Shown here piece by piece: positions 43,599 to 50,926 of a DNA stretch of 64,000 nucleotides. Both the position numbers and the translations under genes were made by a program. The DNA is from CAWBFD01 sp963788115 (GTDB lineage: Bacteria > Actinomycetota > Thermoleophilia > Solirubrobacterales > 70-9): positions 992,001-1,056,000 of the forward strand of contig CAWBFD010000004.1 of assembly GCA_963788115.1 (NCBI GenBank), written 5' to 3'. Under the pieces are notes generated by a model. The model did not search any database and was not told the DNA's origin. It saw nothing but the letters and a program-made list of their open reading frames with translations. How positions within the stretch are numbered: position 1 is the first letter of the stretch; every line of letters starts with the position of its first letter.

Positions 43599-44858
43599 AT
43601 GAGCCCAACCGGGACCCGACCGCGCGGTCGCCTAGCGCGGCGCTGGCTGATCGCGCTGCCGCTCGTGTTTGCGGTGATCGTCGCGCCCGGCCCGCCGTAC
43701 GCGACCGCCGCCAGCCCGCCGACACCCGACGCGGCGGCCTGGATCCTCGTCGATCCCAGCGACCGTGCGACGCTCGCCTCCGCCGCCCCCGACGAGCGAC
43801 GCGCCATCGCCAGCACGACCAAGCTGATGACGGCTTACCTGGCGCTGCGCGAGCTGCCCCTCGACCGCGAGCTGATCGCCCCCGGATACGAGCCGGTGAC
43901 CGGGGAGTCGCTGCTTGGGCTCACGGCCGGCGACGAGGTCACCGTGCGCGACCTCCTCTATGGGCTGCTGCTGGCGAGTGGCAACGATGCGGCGGTGGCG
44001 CTGGCCGTCGGCGTCTCCGGATCCGTCGAGGCGTTCGTCGGCGAGATGAACGCGGCCGCCCGCGAGCTTGGCCTCGATGACACCCACTATGCGAACCCGA
44101 TCGGGCTCGATGCTCCCGGGAACTACTCGAGCGCCCGAGACTTGGTCGCGTTGACGATTCGCCTGCGCCGAAACCCCGAATTCCGCGAGATCGTCGATAC
44201 CGCCGCGACCACGGTGACGCTCGACGGGCAACCGGTCGCGGTCGAGAACCGCAACCTCCTGGTCGGGACGGTGCCCTGGGTAAACGGGGTGAAGACCGGT
44301 TTCACGGGGGAGGCCGGCAATGTGCTCGTCGGGTCGGGCACGCGCGACGGGGTCACCCTCGTCTCGGCCCTCCTCGGGGCGCCGAGCGAGGCGGAGCGCG
44401 ATGCCGCCACCCTGGAGCTCCTCCGGTACGGCCTCTCGCTCTACCGCGAACGGATCGCGGTCGAGCGTCGCGAGCCCCTGGCCGCGGTCGCGCTCAGCTA
44501 CCGCGACCAGCGGCTGCCCCTCGTCACTTCCCACGGCGTCCGGCTGACCGTGCGCCGCGGCCAGGACCTCGAAACGGACGTGGTCCGGGCTCGCGCCGAA
44601 GTCGATGAGGCGGAGCGCGGCGAGCGCCTCGGCCTGGCCGTGGTCACCGTGGACGGTGAGCCGGAGGCCCGCGTTCCGCTGATCGCACAGGTCACGGTCG
44701 GCCCGCCCGCAATCATCGACCGGATCGACTCCGCCCTCCCGGGCTCGCGGACGGCGGCGTGGCTGCTGATCGGCCTGGGCGTCGTCGCCCTGGTGCTGAT
44801 GGCTATCGGGATCGTCCTGGTGCTGGAGCGCCGCCGGCGCTCCGATCCGCTCGGCTGA
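43599..44858 (+). CDS. dacA: D-alanyl-D-alanine carboxypeptidase (PBP5/DacA family)
   Basis: Penicillin-binding protein of 419 residues that trims the terminal D-Ala of peptidoglycan stem peptides. It has an N-terminal signal segment (about 15-38), SxxK as STTK (72-75), SxN as SGN (127-129) and KTG (232-234). A C-terminal PBP5-like beta domain is followed by a transmembrane helix (AAWLLIGLGVVALVLMAIGI) and a basic tail, so both ends may be membrane-linked. The ATG lies immediately after the 167-bp palindrome, leaving no room for a normal ribosome-binding site outside it. Confidence 0.92.
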   Translation: MSPTGTRPRGRLARRWLIALPLVFAVIVAPGPPYATAASPPTPDAAAWILVDPSDRATLASAAPDERRAIASTTKLMTAYLALRELPLDRELIAPGYEPVTGESLLGLTAGDEVTVRDLLYGLLLASGNDAAVALAVGVSGSVEAFVGEMNAAARELGLDDTHYANPIGLDAPGNYSSARDLVALTIRLRRNPEFREIVDTAATTVTLDGQPVAVENRNLLVGTVPWVNGVKTGFTGEAGNVLVGSGTRDGVTLVSALLGAPSEAERDAATLELLRYGLSLYRERIAVERREPLAAVALSYRDQRLPLVTSHGVRLTVRRGQDLETDVVRARAEVDEAERGERLGLAVVTVDGEPEARVPLIAQVTVGPPAIIDRIDSALPGSRTAAWLLIGLGVVALVLMAIGIVLVLERRRRSDPLG

Positions 44859-44879
44859 CTAAAGTCCTCGTCGCCAGCA

Positions 44880-45839
44880 GTGATCCTCACCGTCACACTC
44901 AACGCTGCGATCGACCGGACCGTGGCCGTGCCGAACTTCAGGCTGGGCCAGCGGCACCGCGCAATCGAATCCAGGACCCTCGTCGGAGGCAAGGGCGTGA
45001 ATGTGGCGCGGGCCCTGAAGCTGCTGGGACGTCCGGTGATCGCCACCGGCCTCGCCGGCGGCACGGTGGGCAACCGGGTCCTGGAGCGCCTCGCCGAGGA
45101 GTCGATCCTCGCCGACTTCACCCGGATCGAGGGCGACTCGCGCACCAACCTGGCGGTAGTCGATCCCACGTCGGGTCAGCAGACCGAGATCAACGAACGC
45201 GGGCCACAGGTGAGCGCCGACGAGATCGAGCGCTTCGTCGAAAAGCTGCTGTACCTCGCCCCGGGCGCGAGCATCTGCGCGCTCGCCGGCAGCATCCCTC
45301 CCGGCTTGGAACCGGACGTCTACGCCCGGTTGATAGCCGAGTTGCGCAACGCCGGGGTGCTGACCGTGCTCGACGCCGAGGGCGAGCCGATGCGTGCCGG
45401 GCTGCGGGCCGAACCGGCGGTGGTCGTCCCGAACGTCCTCGAGGCCGAGGCCGCGGTCGGGCACGAGTTCAACGACGCCGACGACTTCCTGCTCGGTCTC
45501 AACGGCCTCCTCGAGATGGGCGCCGGCGAGGCGATCATCACCCGGGAGAACGGCTGTGTGGCGATCGTTGGCAACGGCGTCGACCGCCGCCGCTATGAGG
45601 TTGAGATCGAGCCGCTGGAACCGGTCTCGACGGTGGGCTCGGGCGACGCATTCCTGGCCGGCTACCTCGCGGCCCGCTACGACGGCTCGTCGGCGCGCGA
45701 GTGCCTTGCGTATGGCGTCGCCTGCGGGGCCGAATCGACCCAGCACTTCGGCGCGGGCGCGCTCGACCCGGCTGAGGTCCGTCGCATGCTGTCGCGGGTC
45801 GAGGTTCGCGAGCTGCAGCTCCCGGCGGGAGTGCGATAG
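44880..45839 (+). CDS. PfkB-family sugar-phosphate kinase (1-phosphofructokinase-like)
   Basis: Ribokinase-fold kinase of 319 residues. The N-terminal TLNAAIDRTVAV and GGKGVNVARALKLLG, and the C-terminal STVGSGDAFLAGYLAA (catalytic Asp), match the 1-phosphofructokinase/tagatose-6-phosphate kinase subgroup. No PTS genes are adjacent, so it may act as a general 6-phosphofructokinase (PfkB) instead. The start is GTG 44880. A TAAAGT box sits 15 nt upstream. The gene is followed by a 212-nt spacer that contains a terminator. Confidence 0.85.
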   Translation: MILTVTLNAAIDRTVAVPNFRLGQRHRAIESRTLVGGKGVNVARALKLLGRPVIATGLAGGTVGNRVLERLAEESILADFTRIEGDSRTNLAVVDPTSGQQTEINERGPQVSADEIERFVEKLLYLAPGASICALAGSIPPGLEPDVYARLIAELRNAGVLTVLDAEGEPMRAGLRAEPAVVVPNVLEAEAAVGHEFNDADDFLLGLNGLLEMGAGEAIITRENGCVAIVGNGVDRRRYEVEIEPLEPVSTVGSGDAFLAGYLAARYDGSSARECLAYGVACGAESTQHFGAGALDPAEVRRMLSRVEVRELQLPAGVR

Positions 45840-45920
45840 CCGCTGCGCCGGCGTTGCCTGGTTGTATCATCGCCTGGGCGTTGTCGCGGCGCCAGATCAC
45901 CCCGCATCATCCGGCCACAG

Positions 45921-45944
45921 AGCCCCGCTTCAGCGGGGTTTTTT
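45921..45944 (+). terminator. Rho-independent terminator between pfkB-type kinase and guaB3
   Basis: CCCCGC (45923-45928) pairs with GCGGGG (45933-45938) around a TTCA tetraloop, followed by T6 (45939-45944). It lies 84 nt after the kinase stop. It is a textbook terminator and isolates guaB3 from the upstream gene. The spacer from 45840 holds no gene that I can support; a short leader or small RNA cannot be excluded. Confidence 0.9.
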
Positions 45945-46051
45945 CGTCCGCGTCCACGCATAGCCTGGGAACTGCCCTCGAGCTGGCGCGTCCGGGGCGC
46001 GCGGCGGGAGGGCCGTTCGTTTCCTGCGGAGCGTGAACTCGAGGTGATTCG

Positions 46052-47257
46052 GTGGAAGTAGAGATCGGTCGCGGCAAGAAGGGGCGGAGAGCCTACGGCT
46101 TCGACGACATCGCAATCGTGCCCTCACGGCGCACGCGCGATCCCGACGACGTCGACATCTCGTGCACGCTCGGGCCCTACCGGTTCGAGCTGCCGCTACT
46201 CGCCTCGGCCATGGACGGGGTCGTAAGCCCGGCCACGGCCGCCTCGATCGGCCGTCTCGGGGGCCTCGCGGTGCTTAACCTCGAGGGGATCTGGTCGCGC
46301 TACGAGGACGCCGACGCTCAGCTCGAGCAGATCGCCGAGGCCCCGGCGGAGACCGCGACGCAGCTGCTTCAAGCGATCTACCGTGAGCCGGTCAAGCCGG
46401 AGCTGATCGCGAAGCGAGTGGAGCAGGTCAAGGCCGATGGGGTGGTCGCCGCCGGCTCGTTCACGCCGCAGCGGGTGGCCAAGTACTACGAGGTGGCGCT
46501 CGAGGCCGGGCTGGACATCCTCGTGATCCAAGGCACCGTGATCTCGGCCGAGCATGTCTCCTCGAAGAGCGAGCCGCTGAACCTGAAGAAGTTCATCGCC
46601 GAGGTGCCGGTGCCGTGCGTGGTCGGCGGCTGCGCGTCATACGCCACGGGGCTCCATCTGATGCGCACCGGAGCCGTGGGCGTGCTGGTCGGAGTCGGTC
46701 CGGGCGCCGCCTGCACGACCCGGGGTGTGCTCGGACTCGGGGTCCCGCAGGCGACCGCGATCGCCGATGTCGCCGCCGCCCGCTCTCAACACATGCTCGA
46801 GACCGGCGAGTACTGCAACGTGATCGGCGATGGCGGGATGCGAACCGGGGGAGATGTCTCCAAGGCGATCGCGTGCGGCGCCGACGCCGTGATGATCGGC
46901 TCGCCGTTGGCGCGCGCCAAGGAGGCTCCGGGGCTCGGATTCCACTGGGGCATGGCGACCTTCCACCCGTCGCTCCCACGCGGCACCCGCGTGGCCACCC
47001 TCCAGGACGGGACGCTGGAGGAGATCCTGCTCGGCCCCGCCCACGAGAACGATGGGACCTTCAACCTGATGGGCGCCCTGAGGACGTCCATGGCGACCAC
47101 CGGTTACGAGGACATCCGCGACTTCCAGCGGGCCGAGGTGATGGTGGCGCCGGCGCTCCAAACCGAGGGCAAGCAGCTCCAGCGCGAGCAATCCGTGGGC
47201 ATGGGGTCGAATGGCCGAGCCGCGGTCGAAACGGGAGTGGCCGTCTCGGATGACTGA
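46052..47257 (+). CDS. guaB3: GuaB3-type IMP dehydrogenase family protein (no CBS domains)
   Basis: TIM-barrel protein of 401 residues related to IMP dehydrogenase, the step from IMP to XMP. The catalytic loop is GVGPGAACTTRGVLGLGVPQ, with the Cys that attacks IMP. The phosphate region IGDGGMRTGGDVSKAIACGA and the pair GVVSPATAA near the start are typical of the GuaB3 branch found in actinobacteria and cyanobacteria. The regulatory CBS (Bateman) pair is missing. GTG 46052 starts the gene. Its end overlaps guaA, supporting a role in GMP supply. A standard GuaB would be expected elsewhere in the genome. Confidence 0.9.
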   Translation: MEVEIGRGKKGRRAYGFDDIAIVPSRRTRDPDDVDISCTLGPYRFELPLLASAMDGVVSPATAASIGRLGGLAVLNLEGIWSRYEDADAQLEQIAEAPAETATQLLQAIYREPVKPELIAKRVEQVKADGVVAAGSFTPQRVAKYYEVALEAGLDILVIQGTVISAEHVSSKSEPLNLKKFIAEVPVPCVVGGCASYATGLHLMRTGAVGVLVGVGPGAACTTRGVLGLGVPQATAIADVAAARSQHMLETGEYCNVIGDGGMRTGGDVSKAIACGADAVMIGSPLARAKEAPGLGFHWGMATFHPSLPRGTRVATLQDGTLEEILLGPAHENDGTFNLMGALRTSMATTGYEDIRDFQRAEVMVAPALQTEGKQLQREQSVGMGSNGRAAVETGVAVSDD

Positions 47258-48926
47258 GGGCCCTGCCGAGGGCGCGCTCAAGGAGACGCCCGCTGGGGCT
47301 AGGGACGAAGTCCCGGGCCGCGCGGCCCAGGACGCCAGGGCGTTCGAGGCCGGACCCGCCGGAAACGGAGGCGAAGCCGAGGCTTCCGGCGGAGGTGTAC
47401 TCGTCTTGGACTTCGGAGGTCAGTATTCCCAGCTGATCGCTCGGCGGATCCGCGAGTGCGGCGTCTACGCTGAGCTTCTCCCGCACGACACGGACCTCGA
47501 CCTGATCCGCGGGCGGCGTCCGGCGGCGCTCGTGCTCTCCGGCGGGCCCGCGTCGGTCTATTCCCCGGGCGCCCCGGAACTGCGCCGCGAGCTCCTCGAT
47601 CTCGGAGTCCCGGTGCTCGGCATCTGCTACGGGATGCAGGCGATGGTTCACGTGCTCGGCGGCCGGGTCGAGGGGGCCGAGGCCGGTGAGTTCGGTCGCA
47701 CTCCGCTCACCCTCGCCGACGGGGGCGGACGGCTGCTCGACGGCCTCCCGCACGAGCAGCAGTGTTGGATGAGCCACCGCGACTCGGTCTTCGAGGCGCC
47801 CGGCGGGTTCGTCGCCCTGGCCTCGAGCCCAGGCTCCCCCGTGGCCGCGTGCGAGAGCCCCGAGCGCAGCCTCTACGGGATCCAGTTCCACCCCGAGGTC
47901 GTCCACACGCCGTACGGCACCCGGATCCTGGAGCGGTTCCTGCGGGGGATCGCGGGGATCGAGCGACGCTGGTCGCCGGCATCGGTGATCGAGGAGCAGG
48001 TGCGGCGGGTTCGGGCCCAGGTCGGCGACGGAGGCGTGATCTGCGGCTTGTCGGGCGGTGTGGACTCGGCGACGGCCGCGGCGCTCGTGCATCGTGCGGT
48101 CGGCGACCAGCTCACCTGCGTGCTCGTCGATCACGGGCTGATGCGCAGGGACGAGGCGGCACAGGTTGCGAAGGCGTTCAGGGAGGGCCTCGGCGCGCGG
48201 CTGATCCATGTCGACGCACAGGACCGCTTCCTGGCGCGGCTCGCCGGGGTGGACGATCCGGAGCGCAAGCGCAAGATCATCGGCGAGGAGTTCATCCGTG
48301 TGTTCGAGGAGGAGGCCGAGAAGCTCCCCGACGTTCGTTTCCTGGTTCAGGGCACGCTGTACTCGGACGTCATCGAGTCGGGTGGAGACGGGCATGCGGC
48401 GGCGACGATCAAGTCCCACCACAATGTGGGCGGCCTGCCGGAGGACCTCGGCCTCGAGCTGGTGGAGCCGTTGCGCCTCCTGTTCAAGGATGAAGTGCGC
48501 GCGGTTGCGGAGGAGCTTGGGTTGCCCGACCGGATCGTCTGGCGCCAGCCGTTCCCGGGGCCGGGCCTAGCGATCCGCGTCGTTGGCGGCGAGGTCACGG
48601 CGGAGCGGCTCGAGATTCTGCGCGAGGCCGACGCGATCCTTCAGGAGGAGGTGCGGGCGGCCGGGCTCTACCGGGAGCTCTGGCAGTCGTTCTGCGTGCT
48701 ACCGGTGGTGCGTTCGGTCGGGGTCCAGGGCGACGGTCGGACCTACGCGTATCCCGTGATGATCCGGGCGGTCACCTCCGACGATGCGATGACCGCCGAC
48801 TGGGCTCGGCTTCCCTACGACCTGATCGAACGCGTCTCGAGCCGGATCATCAACGAGGTCCCGCACGTGAACCGGGTGGCGCTGGACGTCTCGTCCAAGC
48901 CACCGGCGACGATTGAATGGGAATAG
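47250..48926 (+). CDS. guaA: GMP synthase (glutamine-hydrolysing) with N-terminal extension
   Basis: Converts XMP to GMP. It is 558 residues from ATG 47250; about 50 N-terminal residues (Gly/Ala/Glu-rich) precede VLVLDFGGQYSQLIARRIRE, where the standard protein begins. The class I glutaminase has GICYGMQ (nucleophile Cys) and GIQFHPEVVHT. The ATP pyrophosphatase loop is GLSGGVDSATAAALV, and the C-terminal dimerisation block PPATIEWE closes the protein. ATG 47250 overlaps guaB3 by 8 nt; ATG 47211 in the same frame is an alternative. The two genes form a GMP operon. Confidence 0.95.
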   Translation: MTEGPAEGALKETPAGARDEVPGRAAQDARAFEAGPAGNGGEAEASGGGVLVLDFGGQYSQLIARRIRECGVYAELLPHDTDLDLIRGRRPAALVLSGGPASVYSPGAPELRRELLDLGVPVLGICYGMQAMVHVLGGRVEGAEAGEFGRTPLTLADGGGRLLDGLPHEQQCWMSHRDSVFEAPGGFVALASSPGSPVAACESPERSLYGIQFHPEVVHTPYGTRILERFLRGIAGIERRWSPASVIEEQVRRVRAQVGDGGVICGLSGGVDSATAAALVHRAVGDQLTCVLVDHGLMRRDEAAQVAKAFREGLGARLIHVDAQDRFLARLAGVDDPERKRKIIGEEFIRVFEEEAEKLPDVRFLVQGTLYSDVIESGGDGHAAATIKSHHNVGGLPEDLGLELVEPLRLLFKDEVRAVAEELGLPDRIVWRQPFPGPGLAIRVVGGEVTAERLEILREADAILQEEVRAAGLYRELWQSFCVLPVVRSVGVQGDGRTYAYPVMIRAVTSDDAMTADWARLPYDLIERVSSRIINEVPHVNRVALDVSSKPPATIEWE

Positions 48927-48929
48927 CCG

Positions 48930-50156
48930 CTAGCTCCAGCCATCCCAGCGCTTGAGGACCCTGGTGACGGACGGCAGGGGGCGCCCACCGTCCCACCAGT
49001 GCGCGGTCCAGTACTCGAAGTGGAGGTGACAGCCCGTGGCGTTCCCCGTGGCACCGACCCTGCCTATCCGCTCACCGGTTCGCACCCGCTCGCCCTCGTG
49101 CACCGACGCCGGCTCCAGCAGGTGGGCGTACATGTAGTCGTGACGGTCACGCTTGCCGTCGATGACCACGTAGTAGCCCGCGGCTGAGTGGTAGCGCTTC
49201 CAGCTGACCCGGCCGCCGCGCGCGGCGACGACCTTCGCCCCACACCGAGCCCCGACGTCCTGTCCCTCGTGACCGCGCCCCGCTCCCCAGCCGTCCCAAT
49301 ACTCGTGGCGAGCGCGGACCGGGAACATGTGATCGTAGTAGTGGAAGCCGGACCCCTCGACTCCCGTTGGGTCGCCGTCAGTGGTTGCGCCGACGCGGAA
49401 CCGGTACTTGCCGTTCGGCGCCTCGCCGCCCCGTTCGCGAGCCCCGTTCCAGACAGCACGGTTGTCGATAAACGCCTTCCGGTCCCGCTCGACCCAGCTC
49501 GAGACGACGCGGCGCGTCCTCTTGTTCACGACCTCGATCCGCACATCGGTCGCCGAGCCCTCGAACGCATACGTCAGCGTCGGGTCGCGCTTGCCGTAGA
49601 AGAAGGTGGGGTCCGGGTGGACCTCGGCTGCCGCCATCCGGAACTGGGGATCGGGCGGGATCAGCTCGGTTGCGACGATCCGAAGCTCCTGCGAGGAGAT
49701 CGCGCTACCGCCGAGGTCGTCGACGACCCTCGGCTTGCCGCTGGTGGCGCCGTCGGGCACGCGAGCACGGACCGACTCGTCTTCGACCCGGTAGGGAGTG
49801 ACTCGAATGCGCTTGCCGGTCTCGGCCGTGAACCGGACCTCGGTCGCCTCGCCGAGGCCGCGCCCTGTGAGCCTGACCTTGGAGCCGACCGCCCCGACCC
49901 GCAGCCCCGCGCACATGCGGATGCAGCGGACATCGTTCACCTTGGGCGGGGTCGGCATGCCGACCCCGCCGCTTCCGGTCGTGACACCGCCGCCCCCGTC
50001 GGCCCCGAGGGACGCCCCGGCCCCCACTGAGAGGCCCGTCACGACGGTCGCCGTGCACACGAGCCGGAGAAGAGCGGAAAAGCCCCGATTGCCTCCGGTG
50101 AAGCTGGTGCCGGTTGGGGTTGCTCGCAAGCTTTGCCGCGGCCGCGACGGAGCCAA
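48930..50156 (-). CDS. Secreted M23 family metallopeptidase under c-di-AMP riboswitch control
   Basis: Lysostaphin-type zinc endopeptidase of 408 residues that cuts peptidoglycan cross-bridges. After an exported N-terminus (signal-like ALLRLVCTATVVTGLSVGAG) come an IPT/TIG-like domain (about 75-165), a FlgD-like Ig segment (VVSSWVERDRKAFIDNRAVW then NGKYRFRVG) and the M23 domain with HEGQDVG (His and Asp zinc ligands) and GCHLHFEYW. The start is TTG 50156 with AGAGAGG 7 nt upstream. The mRNA leader carries a c-di-AMP riboswitch, as known for wall hydrolases in actinobacteria. It converges on guaA with a 3-nt gap. Confidence 0.9.
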   Translation of the reverse strand: MAPSRPRQSLRATPTGTSFTGGNRGFSALLRLVCTATVVTGLSVGAGASLGADGGGGVTTGSGGVGMPTPPKVNDVRCIRMCAGLRVGAVGSKVRLTGRGLGEATEVRFTAETGKRIRVTPYRVEDESVRARVPDGATSGKPRVVDDLGGSAISSQELRIVATELIPPDPQFRMAAAEVHPDPTFFYGKRDPTLTYAFEGSATDVRIEVVNKRTRRVVSSWVERDRKAFIDNRAVWNGARERGGEAPNGKYRFRVGATTDGDPTGVEGSGFHYYDHMFPVRARHEYWDGWGAGRGHEGQDVGARCGAKVVAARGGRVSWKRYHSAAGYYVVIDGKRDRHDYMYAHLLEPASVHEGERVRTGERIGRVGATGNATGCHLHFEYWTAHWWDGGRPLPSVTRVLKRWDGWS

Positions 50157-50164
50157 GTCAAGCC

Positions 50165-50325
50165 TCTCTTTCTCCGGCCTACGGGGTTAGCTGACGGGCT
50201 CGCGCCGAAAGAGCGGCGCTACGGGCTGCGTGGGCCCGATTAGCCCCTGGGACGACTTCGACGTCGCCCCTTCGGTTCCCCCGTTTCCCCGTGGACGGGC
50301 CACAGGGAATTCGGCAGGTCTGTTG
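50165..50325 (-). promoter_or_regulatory. c-di-AMP riboswitch (ydaO/yuaA class)
   Basis: Reading the minus strand, the leader contains CCTGCCGAA, GGGGGAACCGAAGGGGCGA, CCAGGGGCTAATCGG and, near the 3' end, CCCGTCAGCTAACCCCGT followed by AGGC. The last is the hallmark conserved block of ydaO-type riboswitches (GNCAGCUNACCUCGUAGGC). The element is the right size and lies directly before the M23 peptidase TTG start. High c-di-AMP normally switches such leaders off. The boundaries are approximate and the structure was judged by eye. Confidence 0.85.
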
Positions 50326-50332
50326 GCGCGGC

Positions 50333-50338
50333 AGTATA
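50333..50338 (-). promoter_or_regulatory. -10 box of the riboswitch-controlled M23 peptidase promoter
   Basis: TATACT on the minus strand (50338-50333) lies about 10 nt before the 5' part of the riboswitch, where transcription should begin. It is close to the TATAAT consensus in a GC-rich background. A convincing -35 was not found. The whole gene-free stretch 50157-50491 thus holds this promoter, the riboswitch and, on the plus strand, the rplM promoter and leader. Confidence 0.6.
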
Positions 50339-50415
50339 TCCCCGACGGCGGCCGCGCTCCCGTGATCACAGGCGGGCCGCGCCACTCTGATGGACGGTGG
50401 CCCCTGGTGGGCGAC

Positions 50416-50491
50416 TATCATTCCCGGGCCGCGCTGCGGCGAGGTCCGCGGGCGCGGCTTTTCCGCTGCGCCCGGAGCGCGCTGCCACCCA
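50416..50491 (+). promoter_or_regulatory. rplM-rpsI promoter and possible ribosomal-protein leader
   Basis: A TATCAT box (50416-50421) would start a leader of about 62 nt before the rplM ATG. The leader is very GC-rich and can fold: GCGCGGCTTTTCCGCTGCG (near 50453-50471) gives a stem with a T-rich loop. Many bacteria use such L13 leaders for autoregulation, but I cannot match it to a specific published consensus by eye. Confidence 0.45.
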
Positions 50492-50926
50492 ATGAAGACC
50501 TACGTAGCCACAGCCGAGAGCCGTCAGCGCGACTGGTACGTCGTCGACGCGGAGGGCAAGACCCTTGGACGGCTGGCGACCCAGATCGCCGACGTGCTCA
50601 GGGGCAAGCGCAAGCCGGAGTACACCCCGCACGTCGATACCGGCGACTTCGTGATTGTCGTCAACGCCGCGAAGGTCGCGGTCACCGGGAACAAGCGGGC
50701 GGACAAGATCTACTACCGGCACACCGGCTACCCGGGCGGGATCCGCTCGCGGACCCTCGCCGAGATGCTCCAGCGCCAGCCGGAGGAAGTCATCCGCAAG
50801 GCGGTCAAGGGGATGCTGCCGCGAAACCGCCTGGCGCGCCGGCAGCTGACCAAGCTCAAGATTTACGCTGGGCCTGAGCATCCCCACCAGGCCCAGCAAC
50901 CGAAGCCGATGGAGGTCACCGAGTGA
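50492..50926 (+). CDS. rplM: 50S ribosomal protein L13
   Basis: Large-subunit ribosomal protein uL13 of 144 residues. The opening MKTYVATAESRQRDWYVVDA followed by EGKTLGRLAT matches the family, as do DFVIVVNAAKVAVTGNK, YRHTGYPGG, AVKGMLPRNRLARR and LKIYAGPEHPHQAQQP. ATG 50492 is the family start; the frame is open upstream but unrelated. rpsI follows with a GTGA overlap, the universal rplM-rpsI pair. Confidence 0.97.
   Translation: MKTYVATAESRQRDWYVVDAEGKTLGRLATQIADVLRGKRKPEYTPHVDTGDFVIVVNAAKVAVTGNKRADKIYYRHTGYPGGIRSRTLAEMLQRQPEEVIRKAVKGMLPRNRLARRQLTKLKIYAGPEHPHQAQQPKPMEVTE

Noticed and set aside
45840..46051. Purine riboswitch or other leader upstream of guaB3
   Set aside because: No conserved purine-riboswitch core is visible. 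The only clear structure is the terminator at 45921-45944, which belongs to the upstream gene.
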